From: Perilla frutescens
Lineage: Eukaryota; Streptophyta; Magnoliopsida; Lamiales; Lamiaceae
DNA: 64,000 nucleotides
NCBI GenBank assembly: GCA_026008535.1
Contig: BRKX01000011.1
Location: 45,430,183-45,494,182 of the forward strand
Direction: 5' to 3'
Shown: positions 1-12,282 of the stretch, piece by piece
Position numbering within the stretch: the first letter of the stretch is position 1
Layout: the number at the start of each line of letters is the position of its first letter
Notes under the pieces: generated by a model
Told to the model about the DNA's origin: nothing
Database searches by the model: none
The model's input: the letters and a program-made list of their open reading frames with translations, nothing else
Program-made: the position numbers and the translations under genes

Positions 1-3000
1 GTTGATCCGAGTCTAGTTCTGTCAGGCTCCTCTTATGGGAAATGACCCAAGGATTCCGTTGGCGTTCACGGATTACCATTCTGAGGTCAATCGAACGCTC
101 GGGAGCAAAATCTGTCAGTCTAAGTGAATAGTAAAAAGTAATTCCAAAAAGGGAATCTTTGCTCGTCTTTCTTCAGACGACCTCGTCTTTTTCACGAATC
201 AAGTTGGTTCACTAGTATTCGAGCCAATGAGTCTCCCGATATTTTTAGATTTCGTATTTGAGGTCATTTGGACCTCGACATCGAATAAAGCAGCTTTTAA
301 CCGAACCCGGGGTGACTTTTGCAGTATTCTTGCACTGAAATGGCTTCCCTTGGAAGCCAAAGCTTTTCCTATAAATACAAGGCCACCCCCTTTAGCTTTC
401 ATTGCTCATTTGTCATCTATTTCACTTCTAAATTGAGAGGGTGAGAAGCTTTGAAAGCCGAGAAGGTTCTGTCGAAGTAAAAAGATTTCTTCGTGAGTGT
501 TCTTCAAGACGACGAGCGGAGTGGCGTGGAAGGGATGCGGTGAGGGAAGGTGCTAGGGACGCCGTTGGGTTGTAGCAGGCGGCTCTACCGCCGTTACAAC
601 TCAACGAGACACCGAGCTAGCCATCTTCCTTCGACGCACCTAACCCCGTCCATTCTTGTTCATCGGTCTCGATCTCCATTTCTTTTTCTGTCTTTAAATT
701 CTGTATTAACATTCAGTTCTTTACGTTCTTCGCGTTCTTCATTATTGCTCGTCTAGTTATATTTCAGCTTTTATTGAAAGTTCCAAGTTAATAACATTTA
801 CGTTATATTTCTCGTTTTATTCCTGTCGTTATTATTCTTGAGATTATTCCCGTTAATTCCGTTTAATTTCCGTTCAAGCTGTATTTAGAGATTTCGTCGT
901 TATTCTAAATATTTAAAGAGGATTATCGTGTTTACGTCGTTATAATGCCAAAATTTCTTTTAAAGTTAAAATCATGTTGTTGCATGTTAAATTCAAGTAT
1001 GTTGTTTTAAAAATCCGGGTTAATTGTTCTTCGTGTTCGTCGAAGAAATCAACGAACACGAAGAACAGACGAAGAACACGAGTAAAGAAACCCAGAAGAA
1101 GAGAGAGAGAAAAGAAGAGTGTGCGAGAGCCCCGCGGGAGGGGGGGGGCGTCGCCGTGCCACACCCCTCTCGGCCGCGCACGAGCCCGCCGGGGCTGGAA
1201 GCCCCGCGGCGGCGGGTGGCCCGCCGGGGCAAGGTAGCCCCGCGGCGCCCCCCCTCCCTTCTCCGTGTTGTTTTTCCACCGTTTCTTTTAAGGCTATTTT
1301 CGTACCCCCTTCTCGAGTTTTTCAAGCTTTTCAAATCGTGTTATTTCCAAGTTATTTTCAAGTTAAATTTTAGAGAAGCAATCAAGATATTCTCAGTTTA
1401 TTTCGAGTAATCTATTCAAGTTATTCTTTGTCTGAAAATTGGGAAATCAAGTCGAGATGTTCTTTAAATAAATTCTTCTCAAAATTTATAAAGTCATAAA
1501 GTCTTGCAATCTGTAAATAAATCTTAGATTTTAGTCTTCGAGAAAAATATCATTATTTCTCGCTTTAGATAGTCGATTTCTTCAAAGGAGGTCACTAAGT
1601 CGATGTTTCGACTTTTGTAGGAGGAAGTGAGCCTCGTAGAAAATCGGAGAAGAATCTTCAACTCGTTACTTCATCTTCTGTCAAGTAATCGAGGTGGGTA
1701 AATCTATACTCATCTAAAGTTTGAGCTAATAAGCTCTAGAAGCATATAGGGCAAATGAAATATCCAATAAAATATTTTGCTCTGCCTGATTGATCTCTGT
1801 ACAAGGAAGGAAGAAAATGAAAAATATTATATGTTGCTTGAGCTCTCAAAGCATGTTTAGAAATGTTAGAATTATTTAAGTGTTGTTTATGCTAGCATGG
1901 GGTAATTAGAATTGCTTAAATTGCAATTTATGATTATGTCCGTTCATTTCTTCGTATCTGAATGTTGGATTTTGCTAAAGTTTATTTAGCTAATTAAGCA
2001 TTGCCTTTTTGGGTAGTGATAAATCCCTTATAGGCCAAAGTAATCCTTAAGTAAAAGATTAGCCTTAGACGTTGCTCTAAGCTCGATAATTCTAGTAAGG
2101 TTAAGGAAGCTAAGAAATTAAGGATTAAGGTTGAGAAAGGAAGAATATAGCTCTATAACCAGGATTGAGCTCAGAGTTCATGATCTTTGATCATTAAAGG
2201 GAGTCACTGCTGGGTTTTTCCCTCGCATACTCGGGAGGATATTTGAGGTAACCCCTCTTCTATCCTATGGCATGCCTAAGGGTACAGTTGACATCAGGTT
2301 TGAGCCAAGGTTGGGCCCAAAAGTAAAAAAAAGGTTTTGTGGATATGGAGAGGGCTTTTGTGTTTTGCTCTCCATATACCGCCAGATTATTATTGGATAG
2401 TTCTTGAGTTATCAAAGAAGCTTTTATTAAAACCTACTGAGTACATTAGTGCTCACGCCCCCTCTTTTTCAAATGATTTCAGGTTGAGATGCTGAGGATG
2501 ATGGTGGCTGTGGATGTGGGTTGGCTGCCAAGATTGTTTTACTATTATATAAGTTTCTTTTAGGACCCCATCATGTTTCTGCTACTCTGATACACTCTTT
2601 CTAATTTCATTCAAGTTCAATTATGTTTATCGAGATTCTAAGGATATTCTCCAAGACATGATTATCTAAGTATATATATAAGTGATGCATATTCAGTTTT
2701 ATTCCTACTTCTCGAGCATGTTTCTCCTTCGCCTATGAAGAGGCTTGTTCAAGTTGGTATCCGTCTATCCGTTTGGACATGTAAATAGGTCTGTGCATGT
2801 TGATATCTGATTAGTTAGCCATTTAGTTCCGCAAAAGTATGTTTCTTTCTTAATTAAGTAAACCCGAGTATCATCACCTATCTTTCAAAAGTATATCTTT
2901 ATCCCTAAACTTTCTTGGTTAATCTTCCGTCTTATTCAATAAACCATTAATAACACCCTGTCCCCATTCGTTAATCCCTATCTCGGGATCGGGCTGTTAC

Positions 3001-3001
3001 A
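1..3001 (+). mobile_element. Gypsy-type LTR, 3' portion of a ~3-kb LTR (copy 1)
   Basis: This is the inverted relative of the LTR at 12833-15860. The first bases match the reverse complement of about 15480-15520, and the block ends in GGGCTGTTACA at 3001, the reverse complement of the TGTAACAGCCC that opens the other copy at 12833. About 340 bases of its 5' end lie outside the window. No primer-binding site follows 3001, so it is a solo LTR or a 3' LTR rather than a 5' LTR. It holds a GC-rich patch (1125-1260) and a long hairpin (1026-1066). Short open frames inside it show no codon-like pattern. The gypsy assignment rests on LTR length and the TGTTACA end and is an inference. Confidence 0.8.
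1026..1066. repeat. Perfect 15-bp stem hairpin inside the 3-kb LTR
   Basis: GTTCTTCGTGTTCGT (1026-1040) and its exact reverse complement (1052-1066) flank an 11-base loop. A related hairpin built from GTGTTCGTCGA occurs at 14448-14474 in the inverted LTR copy, so the structure is a property of the family. Confidence 0.8.
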
Positions 3002-3134
3002 TTATTTTGAAATTTTGACCGTTGCAAATCAATGACACGTGTCAAGGTCATTAATTTCCAACGACCAAAAGAAATTAGAGGCTATTACCATTTCAACCAT
3101 CATATCTATGAGCCTGTCCCAAAACTCATAAAAG

Positions 3135-3137
<3 letters not shown>

Positions 3138-3165
<28 letters not shown>
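3138..3165. repeat. (CT)n microsatellite
   Basis: About 14 CT units lie just downstream of a CATAAAAG TATA-like motif, in the position of a 5' leader for the broken ORF at 3226-4723. A shorter CT run occurs at 3206-3218. Confidence 0.85.
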
Positions 3166-3167
<2 letters not shown>

Positions 3168-3225
3168 CCTCTCAAAAAGCCTTCTCCTCCAAAAAGATCT
3201 CAAAATCTCTCTCTCTCAAAAGATC

Positions 3226-4723
3226 TTGAATTTTTGCAAAAACTTCAGCCAACCTCAAAAGATGGCCGAATTATCCAGATCTTCAAATTCTTTCAAAAAC
3301 CAACTCATGAGAGATATATTCCTTGACAGACAAAAATTTCAATTAATTCTCGATGAATCAAAGAACTCAATTCTTTTGTCAAATCTTCGCAAAACAGGAG
3401 TTCTTTACTACCTGGAAACACCACCAAAATTCTTTAGACAAAATTTGGTGAGTGAATTTTTGCTTCAAGCAAAATTATCTACAGATGGGAAGATGATATC
3501 TTCAGTGACACATCAATGAGAAAACAGTTGCTGGAGTATTTCAACTTCCACAAGAAGGCTCATTCGTCCAAGATCTAAAGGAATCTGTAGAGTCACACTA
3601 GAGAGACTGGAAAGCCTCAACCTGCAACAAGCAATTCAATTTGCCCACCGCTAAAACTGATTTCAAGCCTGAGTATGGAGTTCTACTCGACATAATGAAC
3701 AAGATGATGTTCGGAGCAATTAGAAGTCTAAGCCAACTCACCCAAGAGAGATACAAGGTCATGATTCACCTTGCTGAAGGAAGACAAAGAAACTGGGCAG
3801 AGTTTGTCTTTCAACAATTCAAGCATCAAGTCATCAAGGCTGCAGACGCAAAGAAGTCTGGCAAGTTTGAGTCCAAGGTAGGACTTATTCTACGGATGAG
3901 AAAAATTCTTGAAGGCCTGATGAAGCTCCCAAGTGATGAATCACTACCGATTTTGATCTCCGAATGGATTCCCAAGAATGAAACTGCTCATCTACAGTCC
4001 CTGAAGAAGAAGTGAAAAGGAAAGGCCAAGATGAGCAACCAAAGTTCGAGCAACTCAACTGCCAATGCCATTCACTCTCCAAAATCAAAGAACGGATCAC
4101 CAGTTGATTTCTAGGTTTGCTCTGATCCAGATGAGCTTATTCTATTCATTGGAATACCTCACCCAAACTATGGAGCAGACTACTTCAGAGGCACATGCCC
4201 TCCGCTCCAGCTGACTGAAGAGAATATTCGCACTTTCTACAGTGGTGAATATGCAGTCAAAAGTGCACAAAAGGAAGTGACCAATCTCCTTCTCACTCAC
4301 TTCACTGTTGTTGCACAGTGTGATCAAGAGTTGTTTAAACAACTTCACCGATACTACTATTGGTACAACTGGAGACATTCTATGTCTATCCAGTCTCACT
4401 TCTTGCTAATTGCCTTTCATGGCATGAGCTTCTGGCAAAGAGAAGAAACTTGGAGCATCAAATGGATAGGATCATCAAATCCATTCCCTCCAACCATTGT
4501 GCAAGTTCAGCACATCATGAATCACCGAACGGTTAACAAGATTCCAGCAACCGCCTTACTGGCCAAATTCAAATCCAGATTCATGTTTCAAGAAGTTGGA
4601 ACTGCAGGTCAACCAGTCAACTGCCCAACTGACTCAATTTATCGTCAGTTGAACTTTGATAATCTATCAAGTCAATCAGCTGAGCCATCACGACGAACTT
4701 CATCTGCTGACCAAAGGATATAA
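3226..4723 (+). pseudogene. Broken extra ORF A of the SIRE-like element
   Basis: Three open pieces (3226-3519, 3641-4015, 4277-4723) read as one decayed protein: the second and third share a frame and are separated by stops, and the first needs a frame change. The first piece includes a segment SFKNQLMRDIFLDRQKFQ; the second has a helical segment with RNWAEFVFQQFKHQV, resembling the NWA(S)-type segment of 'putative plant transposon protein' ORFs found 3' of pol in long copia elements. The downstream part (about 4723-5160) is rich in Ser, Thr, Lys and Asp codons, as in the low-complexity C termini of these ORFs. The biochemical role of this family is unknown; 'env-like' is only a positional label. 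Confidence 0.5.
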
Positions 4724-5364
4724 CCCCACCTATCCCACACTACAGTCATAGCTTCTCAAAGGAATACAAGGCATGATGATGCAAGAGACAGTGACGATGA
4801 AGATACTGCCACGTCACCAAATCTCCTATCTAAAAGCTATGTGACTCCACTGCTCACTTCAGATTCAAAAGTCAAATGATGAAGAGCTCATCAGTTGAAA
4901 TCCAGCTTCATCTTCGCCAAGCCAAGAAGACGGAAAGACCTGGACCATCAACGCACAAAACTGCATCTAAAGAAAGCAATGCAGCTAGTCCAGCTAGGCT
5001 CTTCAAGAAGCGGAAATTGTCTACAGAAAAGCCGAGCAACTGATCAAACTGACTGATCAATTCAGTTGCAGCCTCAACAGCAGCCAGCTCAGCAATGACA
5101 ACTGAGTATCAAAACTCAACTGCTCAACCAACTGCCACGTCATCAGTCAGTTGGACTGTATCCCAACTGACTAAGGATAAGTTTTTTTTTAATTTCAAAA
5201 GCTTACCTTAACTATTTTATTACCGTTGCAATCATGAAATATCTTATATTATTTGTCAACGGTTACAATTTGAAAATCGAGCTCAATATCACAAAGTTGT
5301 CATCAATATCTCTGCATGGATCTTAAAACCAACTCTTCAAACAGATGAAGAAAATATATTTTAT

Positions 5365-5380
5365 TGCGCTATAAATAGAA
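5365..5380 (+). promoter_or_regulatory. TATA-box candidate for extra ORF B
   Basis: GCTATAAATAGAAAG sits about 480 bases before the next open frame, after a 200-bp AT-rich stretch with ACCGTTGCAA words that also occur near 3020. It suggests that the second extra ORF has, or had, its own promoter. There is no transcript evidence. Confidence 0.35.
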
Positions 5381-5847
5381 AGATCTATAGAAAATATTTC
5401 ACTATTTATGGCAACTACCCCATTTTCAAAATGACTTCATCCCAGCCACACGATCATAAAGTCATTTAACCGATGAACGGCTGAGATACATACATCATTA
5501 ATTTAGCTAATCAACCATCAAATCGGATGGCTGATCAGTCAAGAAAAGAAAATGAGTACTCTTGATTCTTGCATGCATAAGATGCATAAATATGAGCAAA
5601 GAGATGAAGGCTCTGATCACCTGAAAATCTCTTTCTCTTACTCGATCTTTGGCTAAGCCTTCCCTCGCTCATACAAACTCTTACATTTCTAAAACTGAAT
5701 ATCATTCTTTTGCACCAAATGAAGCCTCCATTTCCCATGGTGGATATTAAAGCTCTAGAACACAAAATGAGAAAGGACAAGTCTCTGAATCTAGAGATGC
5801 TAAATGCACGTCTTGGTCTGGATGTCTTTCAATAGATTTATCGACCG

Positions 5848-7449
5848 TTGGCGGCGACTGGATTGCTTCCCTTCTTGACACATTTGCCGGTCAAGAACAT
5901 ACCTGATTATGTCACCAAGTTCTACTACAATGCAACTATCAACGGCGACAACATCATCTCCATCGTAAAGAATCAGGTGATCACAGTCACAAAGGACACA
6001 ATGATCTCCACTCTACATCTCCCCGGCACAGGTCCCGACGTGATGGACCTAAATCTGCCATCCAAACATGAGTTATGGAAAATCTGGAAGCTTCTTCACG
6101 TGCACCACAATGACAGTTCGTACAGATTAAAGGAGAGCTTGTAAAGTGATATCATCCAGCTTCTAGATATCACCAGCCATATTATCCATGGCAACTTTGA
6201 GATCGTTCATCTCTCCGAGATCAAGGCTCATATCACAGCCGCCCTCTACTTTGGATGTCAAGCTGACTGGGCTTCCTACATCCTGGCACAACTGAGAGGC
6301 AACGTCGAGCGAGTGACGTATGATCCGTTAGCTGGCACATTCCGAGAAAGAGTCGGCTTTATGAACCGCATAAGCCACATCATACAAAGTCAGTTTGATG
6401 AGATTATACCAACTGGTGAACTACTTGGAAGAGGGGACATGCTCCCCACAATCTACTGTCATCCGACTCTAAAGCGTTCACACCCACAATGTCCTTCCAG
6501 CTCAGATCGTGGAAAGGCACCCTTAGAGGCAACCGTTAGCTCCACTGATGAAAGAGAGCTGATGCTTGAAAGTGCATCTCTTTTAAGGCTGAGTGATCAG
6601 CCCACAATATCAGCCAGCTCCCAACCTCCACCTTTAGTCCAAAGCGACTATATTGAGGTTGATTTTGAAGCGGTTCTAGACCACCAGCTCCGAAGCTGCT
6701 CTGGTCTTATTAAGGACTCCGACTCCTCCCTCTTCGCGCAACTGCGGCGGTACTTGCAGTACCATATCTGGTGCTTTCAACTGGATGAGTCGACTATGTT
6801 TCACCTCATCCACACCCGTGGCTCAGCCTTCTAGATCAGCGAGGGCACATGGAGTCGAAACTGGATGAATCATCCACTCTCCTCGCCTCCAACGCTCTCG
6901 GAGATCATGGATCCAATGATCAAGTGCCTCCAGCTCGGGATACCTGTCGATGCCCCTCTTCCCGATAATGAACCAGCCAACTCCTCGTGCGCACCCTTCA
7001 TTGGTGATCCACCCCTCCTTTCAACTGATGAGATCTTCACTAGCTTGGCCCCCATGAGCTTCAGAGAGCAAGACACCTCTGATCCAGGTCAGTTGATGCC
7101 AACTGAAGTTGCCTATGCATGGCTTTCTCCGTCCATGCAAAAACCTTCAGTTCCTGCAGCTCATGATGACAACTTGGCAACCGTCTACACCTTTTTGCCA
7201 ACTTTGTCATTACCATCATGTGATCCACTTCAACTTTTGGATGATGCCAAAAAGGGGAAAGATGGACAAAATGATGATGGACAGTATGATGGATGCATGA
7301 CTCTTTGGGATCAAATTCAAAGAGAAATTCATCATGAGGGGGAAGATCAGCTTCAGGGGAAAGCATGGACACTACAAGGAGTCCACGAAAGAGGAGAACC
7401 GAGCAGAAGGATAAGGAGCAATTGGAACAACATTCAGGAAGTAGATTAG
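5848..7449 (+). pseudogene. Broken extra ORF B of the SIRE-like element
   Basis: Open pieces at 5848-6144, 6313-6834 and 6865-7449 are separated by single stops. The N-terminal piece has PDYVTKFYYNATINGDN followed by a segment with TVTKDTMISTLHLPGTG. This matches the general pattern (FYxNL..., then a 'ITPexIxxxLxLP' segment) of plant retrotransposon extra ORFs. A CQADWASYILAQL segment follows at about 6260-6300, related to the RNWAEFVF segment of ORF A. The 6865-7449 piece is Pro/Ser/Asp-rich and probably disordered. It is likely a second, diverged copy of the same kind of ORF as 3226-4723. It is non-functional because of at least two internal stops, and its function is unknown. Confidence 0.5.
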
Positions 7450-7489
7450 TAGTCTTAACTACTAACTCTTGAATCTCTTGAATCTCTTG

Positions 7490-7860
7490 AAATTATGTCT
7501 TAAAATGAATATATAATACAAGTTTTGATCTTGATTTTGCTTCAAGCTTGAATGGTTTGACATAATTCATTATGCCCTAATACTTCAGTCATGCTCTGAT
7601 ACTTGAATGAGAAGCATGAATAAGCCCAAATTGCTTTTAAAACTAACATGCTCTGATATTTGAACGTGCTCTAATATTTGAATGATAAGCATGAATAACA
7701 ATTGCTCTAAAAACTGAATGAAAATCATGAGTCAAATTGTCTTAATATGCTACGAATATGACATGCTCTGATATTCGAATTATAAGCATGAATGACAAAT
7801 GCTCTAATAACTAAATGAAAATCATGAGCCAATTTGTCTCAATATGCTACGAATGTGCAC
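7490..7860 (+). repeat. Tandem repeat block upstream of the copia polypurine tract
   Basis: Words such as TGCTCTGATATTTGAAT, AAGCATGAAT and AAATCATGAGTC recur in the same order, giving a degenerate unit of about 120 bases that is best preserved in two to three copies. It contains no coding frame. Confidence 0.7.
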
Positions 7861-7937
7861 TGACTCAAAGATTCTATTTAATGCATTTGCTACACTTGCA
7901 GTTTTTCCATCATCATCAACAAAGTTTTGACATCATC

Positions 7938-7951
7938 AAAAAGGGGGAAAT
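7938..7951 (+). other. Polypurine tract of the SIRE-like element
   Basis: AAAAAGGGGGAAAT lies directly before the TGTTAG start of the LTR at 7952. This is the expected site for plus-strand DNA priming and is typical of plant copia elements. Confidence 0.85.
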
Positions 7952-9613
7952 TGTTAGGAAAAACTATCAAGGAACCCCTAGATCAGGTTTTGATGAGATG
8001 TCAAAATTATTTATGAAAAACTAACCAAAGTTCAAGCTGTAGATCGAAGCTGATCAGCCCAGGGCATCATCAAAAAGGAACTCTAGAAGAGTCAAGGTCA
8101 ATCGATCTGAAGAATGACCCACAAGTTGAAGGACACGTCATCCAATCTAAAGTTCAACTTAGTTGATGAATCATACCGGTCAAAGCAAGCTGACAACCGA
8201 GTCAGCTGAACTGAGGGAGAAAGGAGTTGACCAAAGATTGAGGAAATTGATAGAATATCAGTTTATGCCAGAGACTGACAGTATCCAACTGGAGCTATGG
8301 CCACTCTTAGCTGACAAGCCCAGAACTGCCAACTGGAGCATTGGCCAATCTCAGCTGATAAGCCCAGAACTGCCAACTGGAGCAATGGCCAATCTCAGCT
8401 GATAAGCCCAGAACTGCCAACTGGAGCGATAGCCAGACTCAGCTGAAAAGCCTAGAACTGCCAACTGGAGCGATAGCCAGACTCAGCTGATAAGCCCAGA
8501 ACTGCCAACTGGAGCAACAGGCAGACTCAGCTGATAAGTCCAGAACTGCCAACTGGAGCAACAGGCAGACTCAGCTGACAAGCTCAGAACTGCCAGCTGG
8601 GACGATAATGTAACTGAGCTGAGAAATCCAAAACTGCCAACTGAAATTCCAAACTGCCAAGAGAGCTGTATCTTAGAATCAGCGTATCTTAGAATAAATG
8701 CTCCTTCAAAGATCCTGGAATTTAATGAAGATCGATTTTTAGAGTAACGGCTACTTTAACCAAATGATCCAAGATATCATTTAAGACCTCCTACCGTTGA
8801 TCAGCCAACAGAGCCACTAATCAAATGGACAATTGAACTCAACGGTCACAAAATCACTCATCTATAAAAGACGGGTGAATCAGAGTTCTAAAAACTCTTC
8901 GCAATCACAAATTCTTGCCAACCTTCGCATATACAAGCAGAGCTTTTCTTTCTCCCTCCCACTCAAGCTCAAGTGCAACGTTTGATAGAAACTGCGAAAG
9001 TCAAACTGAGAAGAAGAATTCATTGAATCAAGACATCCAGCCAGCTGTTGACGATCCAGCCAGGGCAGCCTTCTCAGTTCCAGTTATTCAACGATCAACT
9101 ACTCAGCTCAATCAAAGAAGCACATCCATTGATACACCCTGTTCAAGACTCACTTCTTGAAGATCAAAAGAGATCTAAAACCTTGTAAAGACGACAATAG
9201 TACCTACCTTCCTAGCGAGCAGTTAGGGACTTCAAGTGTGAGTCATCAACCAGCTTAGGTAGTGAGCAGTTACCAGGTTCAGCCATCTGTCCTTCATTGT
9301 GTAATTTATAAAGAAACTCAAATTATATAGTGAAGTTTCCCTTCTGCGGAATGAAGAGAGGACGTAGAAGTTTGAGACTTCGAACCTCTATAAATCTCTT
9401 GTGTGTTGTACTTATTGATCATTGCATATCTCTAACTGCACACAATATCACACAAGCTGTACTCAAACTGTCTCAACTGATTATCAAGCTTGTGCATAGA
9501 TAAATTTCATCAAGCGAGTCAAAGGGCCCTTTTATTCCGCATCTAAATTAAAAGTTTTTGAATCAGTTTATTCACCCCCCTCTAAACTGATACTGACTCG
9601 TCCGGGACCAACA
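7952..9613 (+). mobile_element. SIRE-like copia 3' LTR (1662 bp)
   Basis: It starts TGTTAGGAAAAACTATCAAGG and ends GGGACCAACA, with a polypurine tract immediately before it. The inverted LTR at 22956-24812 shares both ends and the internal TATA region. A CTATAAAAG TATA box lies at 8862-8870 and is followed by a 3' part with ordinary complexity. The U3 part holds a minisatellite (8265-8650). The 5' partner LTR of this copy is not in the window. Confidence 0.85.
8265..8650 (+). repeat. Minisatellite in copia U3 (unit ~56 bp, about 6-7 copies)
   Basis: The phrase CTCAGCTGATAAGCCCAGAA followed by CTGCCAACTGGAGC recurs head to tail with small changes. An apparent 79-aa open frame at 8163-8402 is just this repeat read through and is not a gene. 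Confidence 0.85.
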
Positions 9614-11938
9614 AATATCATATTTAAATATCTATGAGGTGGCATGTTTTTACACAACCACATCACACACATATCTGTAACTTCATTTCATAGTCCAAAT
9701 CTCTACTTTACTCTATTTCTTTTCTTTCTCACGCAACTCAGTCGGCAACGGAAGCAGTGTGGTCTTCGGTCATCTGCTTCATCAAAATCCTACACCAAAT
9801 TAAATCCATTGCAGTAAGCTTCTACTATTCACCTTTAATATTCACTTTTGTGGTGGTTCAATCATCTGATTTTTCATGGAAATTAAGCAATTAACATTTG
9901 TAAAAATAAAAATAAAAATTAAAAGTAAAAAAAAGAATGTGTTGAAAAGATTAAGTTGGTATTGATTTTTATCTTAAATATTGGTCTTGAGTATGTTTTA
10001 AAATAGTATAAATATTGCATGTGAATTTTTAAGATTTAAAATTGAAATCTGTATAGGTGATTCATGATTTTGGCTTTTAAAAAAAATATTGGATCGAACG
10101 ATTAGTCTTCCATGGGAATTGAGGAAATTTGTAGTTTATATCTTTTAATGCTTTGTTAAAGTTGTGGAATTGGGATTAAGAAAAAATAATAATAAACAAA
10201 TCATGAGGTATTTGAACTGAGTTTTTGAAGAAAGCTAAAATATAATGGTTTTTATAAAATTTGTTAGTTGAATTGATGGGTTATTAATGAACATGGTGTT
10301 GTTAGTTAAGATAAAAAAATGTAGAAAGGTGTGGGAAGCCTTTAGGCAACTTGATTTAATCTTGGACTTGATTCTAATTTTGAAAAACTCATTGTCTGCT
10401 CCTACTATATATTGTAATCATGATCTACTCACTCGTATTTTGGTTGTCTCATCTAAAGTCCAATAACCTTTCAAATGTGATGCAAAAGCTCATTTTATTC
10501 TTAATCGAATGCACTATTAGTTCACAATGAACAGAATTCCCAATTCTTGTATATTTAACTTCATTTCAGTTCTGCTTGATCCTAAACATTAGGAAAACTT
10601 TATTAAAATATTAATAGCTTTTAGTTATCTGTTATTAGCTGGGCATGTTCTCTAAGTTAGAATTTCGATAAATTGTTGGTCAAAGAACAGCAAGATGCAC
10701 TTAAAAGATTATTTAGTACAATTCAAGGTTCAGTAATCTCAGAGATCGATAAGGTGGGGTTTTAATTGCAATTAAATCATTTGCACCATGACCCTTTATT
10801 AATTTTCAGAAATTGGGAAAAGACCTTAGAGAATTTATGAATTACATTATGGCCCTTAATATGTTAATATAAATTACTCAAGTCCATAGTTTCTTATTTT
10901 CTAGAATTATTTAAAAAAATTAGAATTGGCCTAAGTTATTTAATTAAGATTATTTATTTTGATACTAGGTGCGACACAAATAGGACCTTCGTCCACTTTG
11001 TGACTCCCTACTCAATTATACGTATTCATTATCATCAAGTTGGTTATATTTTTCTCAAATTATGTTCAGCTAATAAGCTCAACTGCTTATCAACTGTGAA
11101 GCATGAATATTTGTATCAAAATGTTTTATCTCACTATTCGCGTTCGTCAGTATCCTACGAAAACATTGAGTGCTTAACTAGACTCGAGTTCGGATCGTTT
11201 AAGCTTTGGGACCGTATACACTATCATTTATTAGACAGCTGGGCTGGAGGACATGTATATAAGTTAAGACACTGTAGGAAGGGACAGTTGAGACAGAGCG
11301 TGTAAGGTTAAAAAAAGCTTTGTATACATGGAATGCTTTTTAGTTTTGAAACATTTCCATTGTTATACTTATGTAGATACAATATTCATATTTATAAAAT
11401 GATTATGAACTATTTATCAAATTTGCCCCTGGGTACACTAGTACTCAGTCCAAATCTTTTCTAAATATTTTCAGGTTGAGAGGCAGGCTAAAAGGTGATG
11501 GAGCTGGGGCAAGGGCTGTGTTTTTGTTGATATATGCTTGCTCTTTTTGTGTTGTTTAGAGATCTTAGATACTCTAAACAAAAAAGTACTTGGAAATATT
11601 TTGCTTAAGTTTAATAAAGATGCTCTACGCTTGTTCCATTTACTCTGATATAGTTTATTTTTAGTTGTTTGAATCATAATATGATTTGTGTTTGATATTG
11701 AGATCTGTCTTTACAATTAATTAGCGGGATAAGTTCCCTTTGATGATTGATCATTGATTTAAGTTCCTTCTAAGACGCCTTAGAGCGTGGTTAAATTTCA
11801 GCTATAGAGGTTATGCTGCCCAAGTGTTTGGGGCACTAACCCTATTTCTTTGATTATTTTTATACTACAACTCCTTTTCTTTTTTCCGAGTAGCGCATCT
11901 GTCCCTTGTCACTACTTTTCCGGGATCGGGGCGTTACA
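9614..11938 (+). mobile_element. Diverged gypsy LTR remnant
   Basis: The block ends CGGGATCGGGGCGTTACA at 11938, an end typical of Tekay/Del-type chromovirus LTRs, and contains TTTTCAGGTTGAGAGGC (11468-11485), a word also found in the other gypsy LTRs here (2475-2495, 20170). The 5' side is lost where the copia LTR ends at 9613. It does not match the LTR at 18755 closely, so I treat it as a third family. No genes were seen in it; a 101-aa frame at 11000-11305 lacks any recognisable feature. Confidence 0.5.
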
Positions 11939-11943
11939 GACAC

Positions 11944-12282
11944 TCAACGAGCCATTAAGGCTGAGGAGAACTCCGTCAGGTTCCCAATTTCAGCATATGT
12001 TACGGGATCACAGGTAATGGTGCTTTGCAGGATGCGATACATTGTGGGCCTCCAAGTAGGCGGTGCGTGCTCACATATGTGGATGCATGTTTCCAAGTCA
12101 GATATACTCCTGGGCTTTCTTCCGTAACCATTAGCCCAAGCCCACCTTTCCAGATACCTCACCATGAAGGACAGCAACTGCTCATTACCGTCCCAAGTTT
12201 CCCTTCTAAACCTTTCAACTCTTTCTTGAACCGGGTGAAAAAGAGGCACGCTTTTCCTAGCAGTCATACGGTGCTTAACCAT
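11944..12282 (-). CDS. Unrecognised 112-aa ORF in a retroelement
   Basis: The frame opens with MVKHRMTARKSVPLFHP and ends ...LTEFSSALMAR just before a TGA and the junction at 11938. It is basic in its first half (many Arg and Lys), Trp-rich (RRETWDGNEQ, YLERWAWANGYG) and contains CIHICEHAPPTW, with Cys and His spaced loosely. It sits about 550 bases downstream of the primer-binding site, where gag would start, so it may be a short gag relic. I recognise no family, and it may be non-coding. Confidence 0.3.
   Translation of the reverse strand: MVKHRMTARKSVPLFHPVQERVERFRRETWDGNEQLLSFMVRYLERWAWANGYGRKPRSISDLETCIHICEHAPPTWRPTMYRILQSTITCDPVTYAEIGNLTEFSSALMAR

Larger units (their letters stand above)
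3002..7951 (+). mobile_element. SIRE-like copia element, 3' internal region (env-like/extra ORF zone)
   Basis: The stretch runs from the end of the gypsy LTR at 3001 to the polypurine tract that precedes the copia LTR at 7952. It contains broken ORFs of the kind found downstream of pol in plant SIRE/Maximus elements, two TATA-like starts (around 3128 and 5369) and a tandem-repeat block (7490-7860). Gag, protease, integrase and RT are absent, so the element is 5'-truncated where the gypsy LTR begins. The lineage is inferred from the LTR shared with 22956-24812, which is linked to a copia gag. Confidence 0.65.

Noticed and set aside
1020..1410. Overlapping open frames of 76-128 codons on both strands
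   Set aside because: They follow a GC-rich patch inside an LTR. All frames are open together and none has protein-like composition.
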